Source: Isoetes taiwanensis (taxonomy: Eukaryota; Streptophyta; Lycopodiopsida; Isoetales; Isoetaceae). From it: DNA of 64,000 nt. The position numbers and the translations under genes are program-made. The notes beneath the pieces were generated by a model that saw nothing but the letters and a program-made list of their open reading frames with translations, was not told where the DNA came from and made no database searches. Of this stretch, positions 56,372-64,000 are shown piece after piece. The stretch is taken from the NCBI GenBank assembly GCA_021234155.1, contig JAJEKV010000036.1, positions 13,589,426 through 13,653,425 of the forward strand. Reading direction: 5' to 3'. Each line of letters starts with the position of its first letter. Position 1 is the stretch's first letter.

Positions 56372-59336
56372 TTATACTTTGTGAGTGACGCCCCTGTCAT
56401 AAGGTATACCGTGAAGTTTGTTTTGTCTCAGAGTGAACATCACAATGTTGTGTGTTTTGTAAAAATCCAAAGTGTAATAGTGAAAGAGTTTTTTATGATA
56501 CACAACCAGCCATGGAAAAACTCTTTCCATAAAACCCATGGCTTGTGGAAGGTGCAATGACATTTTTGAGATCAATAAGTACACAAGATTATCAATAGAA
56601 CTTTCAAATTCCGATTCATATGTGAGTGTAGATACATACCGAGAAGGTGAACTCATGATCTTTATTCGTGATGCAGGTTATCGATTTGCACAAAGAAATT
56701 TAGCAATCGAACTTCCATACTATTCATACTTGACCGCCTCAATTTTTAATCCATATATGGGCTTGAAAATCTTGCATTTGTCATAGTTGATCAGAACAGC
56801 TCCTTAATCCTAATATATCCTCATTCTTCTCGCTTTGTTCCAAATTACGTTAATATTGACCATCACAAGGTAAGAATGATAAATGTACATCTTAAGAGCA
56901 CCTGAACTCAAATCACAGTCCAAGGTTAAACCTGGAAGCTGAAATAACATTAAAAAACCTTTAAGTCCGTTTATACCAAGAAAAAGCAGACCTAAGCCCT
57001 TTTAAGTCCGGGCTTTGAAAATAAAGACTTTCAAATGCAGCCTTGGACTAGATCCGTGTGACAATCCAACCCAAGCAATGATTTGAGTTTGAAAATAACA
57101 TTCTGTAAAAAAGGCTAAAAACAATGTCTAAGAAATACCTCCAGAAATAAGATGACAAAAGAGATAGGAGTTAAATAAATCAAGACCAAGTAACATTTTT
57201 AGAATCATGACAGATGAGTAGAGCAAGTCATAGATTCGCTCAAATACTTCAGATAAAGCTTACAATGCAGATAACAGATATCTGAAATTCAAATACAAGA
57301 GTGTTGTACCATAAATTCCATAATGTTTGGAGCTTATACCATATTAATGGCGTAATCTTGCAAGTCCAAGACCAATTCATAATAATATATATGAAGGAAG
57401 AAGTTAAAAAAATAATAATTTAAAGATTCAACCACCTATAGTGGTGAACACACCACATAAATATTTTAAAACCATAGAAGAATTGATAGATGTCACCAAG
57501 ACTCTAATTTCCAGATATAAAGCTCGTAGATTTGAGCTTCCTCATTGAACACCATGAAAAACACCACATGGAGGGAGAGATTCGGTTACCTGCAGTGAAA
57601 CCAAGAGCTAATTAGCCTAAAGGGTAAAAGCTCAAGTCACAACAGGTAAGCAATGAACCTATCCGGCTTAACGCCATTCACCATTAAAACTTAATAAGCA
57701 AAAGAAATGACAATGAGTCTACATCCTTCACTATTATAAAGAGAGCCAGTAGAACATAGGCAGAAAATTTTAATCCAGCTACCTCCCGAAAGAGATGTAC
57801 TAAGGCTGTAAATTTTAAGTGCATATACATAGATCCATGTACTTTATTAATCAGCAAACTTGTAACAAAAGCTAGCATTTAGGGTTACATCTAAGCAATT
57901 ATAGAGATAATACTAAGTCATTACAACTGCACTGCAAGGACTGATCTCTAATCAGCTGATTGTAGAACAAGAAATAGGTCAGAAATGCTAAGGATATGGA
58001 ACAAAAATGAAAAACCCTCTCATTAACTTAAATGCCTAAGTAAAACATAATGATCACTGGACTTTACGCCTCCAAAACCAAATAGGAATCTTAATGAGAG
58101 ATGATTTAACTATTACAGCTGCACTATGGTCTGATCTCATAAAGTGCTGATTCTAGAACAGGAAATGGCAAGGTAATTATACAATTATAGCAAGGGCATT
58201 CAAGATTTAAACTAAGCTACAGCCTAAGTTTACATCCAAATAAGCGATAACGGTAGAGAAATAAGGTGACAGCGAACTTTTCTGGCATAAAGAAGGCCCC
58301 TGGAGAACTCAGATAAATGCATATACCCTAGGAACCATATAAATGCGAAGTTAAATTTCATGGCAGCAACATAAAAAATAGAATTAACACGAGGCGGCTT
58401 TACCTTTCAGCAAGATCAAAACTAGGACATATAGGCAGATATTTTATAATCAAGTTCATTCTAAAACAAAGTAGTACATTAGGAAGCAGAGAACATTAGG
58501 ACCATGTTGCTCAATGGCACAGATCAAACTTATGCTAAGGTAAAGATCTTGCAACCAGCTTATTTCATATCGATACTTCCTTAGATAAATATCTATTGAA
58601 ACTTCGCTATATATTTGGATCAGAAGTCCCTTACAACTATGTTGATACCAGCATAAAATATAGGTTCAGATATTTTTTAAGAGGTTAAGAACACCAATGA
58701 TTACATATTAGACCCAGGCATCTGAACTGGAGATAGGCTACAGAGTATATTAGAGTTAAGAAAGAGATATTTGCAAACAACTTTAAGACAAGTAATCTTG
58801 TGAAATAATATTCTAAAAAAGAGAGAAAGACTCAAAGATGAGCAGATCTATCTATAAGTTAATAGAAATAAGATCCCTATATAAGCTTAAGAAGGCTCCC
58901 ATGCAATCAAGACCGTAAACGAGAATAAAGAAAAGGATCTATGGAAAAGAACCTGGTTCGTCATGTTTCCTGCCAGGTTGATTTGGTCTACCATGGCTGG
59001 GTCCGATTTTCTAGAAATATTGGGCAACATCATTGGCATATTAGGATAAACCATCTCCAAGTTGGCAATCACTGCTCTTTTTTTGAGCAGAGCTCCCTTC
59101 CTCCTCAAGAATAGAGGGTTTACTAGCAACACATAAGCTCAGAGACTAATCTAGGAAAGCAATGTAGTGTACTGGCGAGCTACTTCCGGCCACCAATTTT
59201 AAAGAAATAAGAAAAACCTTGGATTTCTGATACTGAGGATCCATCGGTTGATGTAGAGACGTACCGTAGCCAGGCTGGGCAAATCCGTTAGGTTACATGA
59301 GACCACTCTCCTTCTTGTGAAGATATTTTCGGCCAT
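56372..59336 (-). pseudogene. Unrecognised array gene, middle copy
   Basis: Same exon-like blocks as the rightmost copy: first exon 59218-59336, the NLEMVYPNMPMM block near 58990-59110, and the terminal frame at 56372-56656. The first exon is 119 rather than 123 bases (ctgatactgagg in place of ctcgatatcatcgagg), which breaks the frame before the donor. Either this copy is decayed or the consensus sequence is wrong here. Confidence 0.35.
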
Positions 59337-59778
59337 CAAAACCCTAAGCCCATTCACTCGTGGATATGAGCCACGTAGGCCAATTTTTGAGACAGCAGTT
59401 TTTGGTACAAATATCTAGCTTTATTGAATGTCATTCCAAACATTTAATCTATGACCCAAGGTCATAATTCATGATAGCCACCTCCAGTGCCATATAGATA
59501 GGTGCCATATAAAAATAAGCAATCTTAAGGTTTCATGTGTATCAGATAAACTCAGATATCTATACTTACATAAAAAAATCCTGCCTCCTACCGTAGTTTG
59601 GGGGGCTCCCTTTTTGTTTAAACAAAATTGAAATTTACACATTCTAAGAAGAATGCATAATATGTTACAACAGGGAGAGTAGGGTCCTGTTGCAACACAT
59701 GGGCCCTTCCCTCCCTATACAATTCTACTCTATTGTCATATTAAATGAGAAAGAAATATAGAATAAGCTTACAGCATT

Positions 59779-62751
59779 TTATACTTTGTGAGTGACGTCC
59801 TCGGTGTCATAAGGTATACCAGGAAGTTTGTTTTGTCTCAGAGTGAACATCACAATGCTGTGTGTTTTGTAAAATCCAAAGTGTAATAGTGAAAGAGTTT
59901 TTTTATGATACACAACCAGCCATGGAAAAACTCTTTCCATAAAACCCATGGCTTGTGGAAGGTGCACAGACATTTTGAGATCAATAAGTACACAGTATCA
60001 AATAGAACTTTCAAATTCCGATTCATATGTGAGTGTAGATACATACCGAGAAGGTGAACTCATGATCTTTATTCGTGATGCAGGTTATCAGGATTTGCAC
60101 AGCAAATTTAGCACTGGAACTTCCATACTATTCATACTTGACTGCCTCAATTTTTTAATCCATATATGGGCTTGAAATCTTGCATTTGTCATAGTTGACT
60201 GTAACCAGCTCCTTAATCCGAATATATCCTCATTCTTCTGCTTTGTTCCAAATTCTGTTAATATTGACCATCACAAGGTAAGAATGATAAATGTACATCT
60301 TAAGAGCACCTGAACTCAAATCACAGTCCCAGGTTAAACCTGGAAGCTGAAATAACATTAAAAAACCTTTAAGTCCGTTTATACCAAGAAAAACAGACCT
60401 AAGCCCTTTAAGTCCAGTTTTGAAAATAAAAGACTTTCAAATGCAGCCTTGGACTAGATCCAGGTGACAATCCAACCCAAGCAATGATTTGAGTTTGAAA
60501 ATAACATTCCGTAAAGGCTAAAAAACAATGTCTAAGAAATACCTCCAGAAATAAGATGACAAAAGAGATAGGAGTTAAATAAATCAAGACCAAGTAACAT
60601 TTTTAGAATCATGACAGATGAGTAGAGCAAGTCATAGATTCGCTCAAATACTTCAGATAAAGCTTACAATGCAGATAACAGATATCTGAAATTCAAATAC
60701 AAGAGAGTGTACCATAAATTCCATAATGTTTGGAGCTTATACCATATTAATGGCGTAATCTTGCAAGTCCAAGACCAATTCATAATAATATATATGAAGG
60801 AAGAAGTTAAAAAAATAATAATTTAAAGATTCAACCACCTATAGTGGTGAACACACCACATAAATATTTTAAAACCATAGAAGAGTTGATAGATGTCACC
60901 AAGACTCTAATTTCCAGATATAAAGCTCGTAGATTTGAGCTTCCTCATTGAACACCATGAAAAACACCACATGGAGGGAGAGATTCGGTTACCTGCAGTG
61001 AAACCAAGAGCTAATTAGCCTAAAGGGTAAAAGCTCAAGTCACGACAGGTAAGCAATGAATCCATCCGGCTTAACGCCCTTCACCATTGAAACTTAATAA
61101 GCAAAAGAAATGACAATGAGTTTACATCCTTCACTATAATAAAGAGAGCCAGTAGAACATAGGCAGCAAATTTTAATCCAGCTACCTCCCGAAGGAGATG
61201 TACTAAGGCTGTAAATTTTAAGTGCATAATCATAGATCCATGTACTTTATTAATCAGCAAACTTGTAACAAAAGCTAGCATTTAGGGTTACATCTAAGCA
61301 ATTATAGAGATAATACTAAGTCATTATATCTGCACTGCAAGGACTGATCTCTAATCAGCTGATTGTAGAACAAGAAATAGGTCAGAAATGCTAAGGATAT
61401 GGAACAAAAACGAAAAACCCTCTCATTAACTTAAATGCCTAAGTAAAACATAATGATCACTGGACTTTACGCCTCCAAAACCAAATAGGAATCTTAATGA
61501 GAGATGATTTAACTATTACAAAACAAGACTATGGTCCGATCTCATAAAGTCTTTGATTCTAGAACAGAAAATGGCAAGGTAATTATACAATTATAGCAAA
61601 GGGCATTCAAGATTTAAACTAAGCTCTGACCTAAGTTTACATCCAAATAAGCTTATAACGGTAGAGAAATAAGGTGACAATGTAACTTTTCGGCATAAAG
61701 AAGGCCCCCGAGAACTTCGAGATAAATGCATATACCCTAGGAACCATATAAATGCGAAGTTAAATTTCATGGCAGCAACATAAAAAATAGAATTAACACG
61801 AGGCGGCTTTACCTTTCAGCAAGATCAAAACTAGGACATATAGGCAGATATTTTATAATCAAGTTCATTCTAAAACAAAGTAGTACATTAGGAAGCGAGA
61901 GAGAACATTAGGACCATGTTGCTCAATGGCAATGTGATCAAACTTATGCTAAGGTAAAGATCTTGCAACTAACTTATTTCATATCGATACTTCCTTAGAT
62001 AAATATCTATTGAAACTTCGCTATATATTTGGATCAGAAGTCCCTTACAACTATGTTGATACCAGCATAAAATATAGGTTCAGATATTTTTTAAGAGGTT
62101 AAGAACACCAATGATTACATATTAGACCCAGGCATCTGAACTGGAGATAGGCTACAGAGTATATTAGAGTTAAGAAAGAGATATTTGCAAACAACTTTAA
62201 GACAAGTAATCTTGTGAAATAATATTCTAAAAAAGAGAGAAAGACTCAGCATGAGCAGATCTATAAGTTAATAGAAATAAGATCCCTATATAAGTTTCAA
62301 GAAGGCTCCCATGCAATCAAGACCGTAAACTGAGAATAAAGAAAAGGATCTATAGAAAAAGAACCCGGTTCACATGTTTCTGCCAGGTTGATTTGGTCTA
62401 CCATGGCTGGGTCCGATTTTCTAGAAATATTGGGCAACATCATTGGCATATTAGGATAAACCATCTCCAAGTTGGCAATCACCTGTTCTTTTTGAGCAGA
62501 GCTCCCTTCCTCCTCAAGAATAGAGGGTTTACTAGCAACACATAAGCTCGGAGACTAATCTAGGAAAGCAATGTAGTGTACCTTGTGCTACTTCCTTCAG
62601 CCACCAATTTTAAAGAAATAAGAAAAACCTTGGATTTCTCGATATCATCGAGGATCCATCGGTTGATGTAGAGACGTACCGTAGCCAGTCTGGGCAAATC
62701 CGTTAGGTTACATGAGACCACTCTCCTTCTTGTGAAGATATTTTCGGCCAT
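59779..62751 (-). CDS. Unrecognised intron-containing gene in array, rightmost copy
   Basis: A possible first exon (62629-62751) is exactly 41 codons from ATG (MAENIFTRRRVVSCNLTDLP...) to a donor (aag|gttttt). A further exon-like stretch near 62370-62530 reads EEEGSSAQKEQVIANLEMVY and YPNMPMMLPNISRKSDPAMV. Hydrophobic frames lie near 61081-61281, and a last exon-like frame at 59779-59973 has HLPQAMGFMERVFPWLVVYH and IPYDTEDVTHK. I infer one gene per unit because the spacing repeats in the array. The exact splice structure is not resolved and I recognise no family. Confidence 0.35.
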
Positions 62752-63009
62752 CAAAACCCTAAGCCCATTCACTCGTGGATATGAGCCACGTAGGCCAATT
62801 TTTGAGACAGCAGTTTTTGGTACAAATATCTAGCTTTATTGAATGTCATTCCAAACATTTAATCTATGACCCAAGGTCATAATTCATGATAGCCACCTCC
62901 AGTGCCATATAGATAGGTGCCATATAAAAATAAGCAATCTTAAGGTTTCATGTGTATCGATAAACTCGAGGATCTATACTTACATAAAATTAAAAAAAAA
63001 AAAAAAAAG

Positions 63010-63445
63010 AAAAAAAAACTAAAAGGTACAATATGGGCTGGTTGAGATGCATAATCTTTGAGAAGGAATAAAAAAGAAACTGGACTGGAAAGGATATAAG
63101 GCCACAAAAAGAAAATATAGCACCTGATATAATCCTCATCTGCAACACAAAAAAAAAGTATAGCTTCTTGCTGAGCTGCTGCCGCCTAATGGCTTTATGG
63201 AAAGAGACCCTCCATCCGTCCAATTTATTTTTCGAATTCTGCACCTGTCAAAGCTGTGCATCGGTTAGTGTTTCAAAAAATCAATTTGGATAGGCAAAGC
63301 ATCCATTTCGATTTCAGCAGGCAGAAAAAGAACGCCACCTAACCTTCTGTTATACACAACGGGCTATGTCATCACCAGATTTCTCCTGCCATTGCCAGAT
63401 TTCTTGCTCAAAAAACAGAAGGCAGCATTGGACGCAGAACGGAGG
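63010..63445. repeat. Segment of about 430 bp repeated at 50912-51345 (right copy)
   Basis: Second copy of the segment to the left of the array. It starts directly after the A-rich tract that truncates unit 3. Confidence 0.85.
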
Positions 63446-64000
63446 AAGGAGGACAAACCGCACTTTAGAAAACCTTGGATAGCCGAAGATTTAAGATGCA
63501 ACGGGCCAGGGCAAGAATCATGAAGATTTCATATTTGGATTATGCTTAATCGTTAAGAAACAAAGCATGACATGGCTATCTCCTGAAGACGCCCTCTAAA
63601 CTAAAATTTGTACTGTAGAAAGCCCAAATGCTTCACAAATTCTGCAAGCACAATTACTCCATAATTTTAGCTAATTCTGTAGCAAAGCTTAGGGTGGGAA
63701 AACCGTCTAGAAATCTGAGAGGCTACTTCTTTACCATTCCAATCTGTGCCTCATGCTCCAGACCTCTACCTCGAAACATGCCTGAATAGAAATGCTGCTA
63801 ATCGTAATGTCACGAAAATGTAACGCTTCTTAAGAAAACGATTTTTGAATCAACTTCTCCACATCTTTATGCAAGTTGTCTCCGTGAAGCCATTGTCATT
63901 GCGGTGAAGAGAACTTAAAAAATGCTTTGCATGAAAAAACGTTTAGGATTAGGCGAATATAAAACACTTAGCTTACGAAATTCCGGTGTGAAAATTTCGC
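63446..64000. other. No feature seen
   Basis: Unique sequence to the window end; no frame or repeat recognised. Confidence 0.5.

Larger units (their letters stand above)
53556..62989. repeat. 3.4-kb tandem array, about 2.8 units
   Basis: The phrase cctttaagtccgtttatacc starts units at 53556, 56958 and 60366 (periods 3,402 and 3,408). Unit 3 stops at about 62989, equivalent to position 56172 of unit 1. The left edge abuts an A tract (53526-53555) and the right edge an A-rich tract (62993-63018). Sequence agreement between units is high, and differences are concentrated at short CAG/CTG-type sites. Confidence 0.95.

Noticed and set aside
1-64000. Operons, ribosome binding sites or prokaryotic origin
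   Set aside because: Introns, plant gene families and plant-type transposons show a nuclear plant sequence, so bacterial signals are not expected.

Overview
The window reads as nuclear DNA of a land plant with a large, repeat-rich, AT-rich genome. It contains GT-AG introns, plant-specific families (DUF641/GIL1-like, TIFY/JAZ, pentatricopeptide repeat), a CACTA transposon, LINEs with zf-RVT tails and Helitron-like ends. One transposon-like gene (39.8-42.1 kb) recalls lineage-specific families I associate with ferns, lycophytes and bryophytes. A non-flowering plant is therefore my guess, but the sequence does not prove the lineage.

Layout. 1-5.5 kb: no recognised gene; short tandem repeats and a Helitron-like 3' end. 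5.5-11.1 kb: a segment of about 2.7 kb tandemly duplicated. Each copy carries a DUF641/GIL1-like coiled-coil gene (5814-6950, 8523-9839), a decayed DUF641 fragment, and a JAZ-like gene on the other strand (broken in copy 1, intact at 10841-11149). 11-16.4 kb: minisatellites, a pentanucleotide/poly-T tail, a 5'-truncated LINE and a possible decayed FCP1-like phosphatase fragment. 16417-29923: a 13.5-kb CACTA element with matching ends and a TAA target duplication. Inside it are a decayed multi-exon TnpA-like gene on the minus strand, repeated exons, a tandem pair of a tRNA-promoter-bearing repeat, a PPR fragment and a segmental duplication. 30-35 kb: mostly featureless. 35138-39251: an unrecognised multi-exon coiled-coil/zinc-finger gene, broken by stop codons and by a 2.2-kb inverted-repeat transposon. 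It converges on a decayed transposon-like gene (about 39838-42073, minus). 44318-46993: a head-to-head pair of DUF641 genes, followed by a Helitron-like end at 47.2 kb. 49.9-50.9 kb: a LINE with a poly-A tail. 53556-62989: about 2.8 copies of a 3.4-kb tandem unit that appears to carry an unrecognised intron-containing minus-strand gene. A repeat of about 430 bp lies to its right and another about 2.2 kb to its left.

The likely functional genes are the four DUF641 paralogues and the short JAZ-like protein. DUF641 proteins (GIL1, IRK-interacting protein) act in light/gravity and receptor-kinase related growth control in Arabidopsis; JAZ proteins repress jasmonate-responsive transcription. Any link between the neighbouring families here is only positional. 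Most of the rest is mobile DNA or genes broken by it, often with lesions that look like C-to-T decay.
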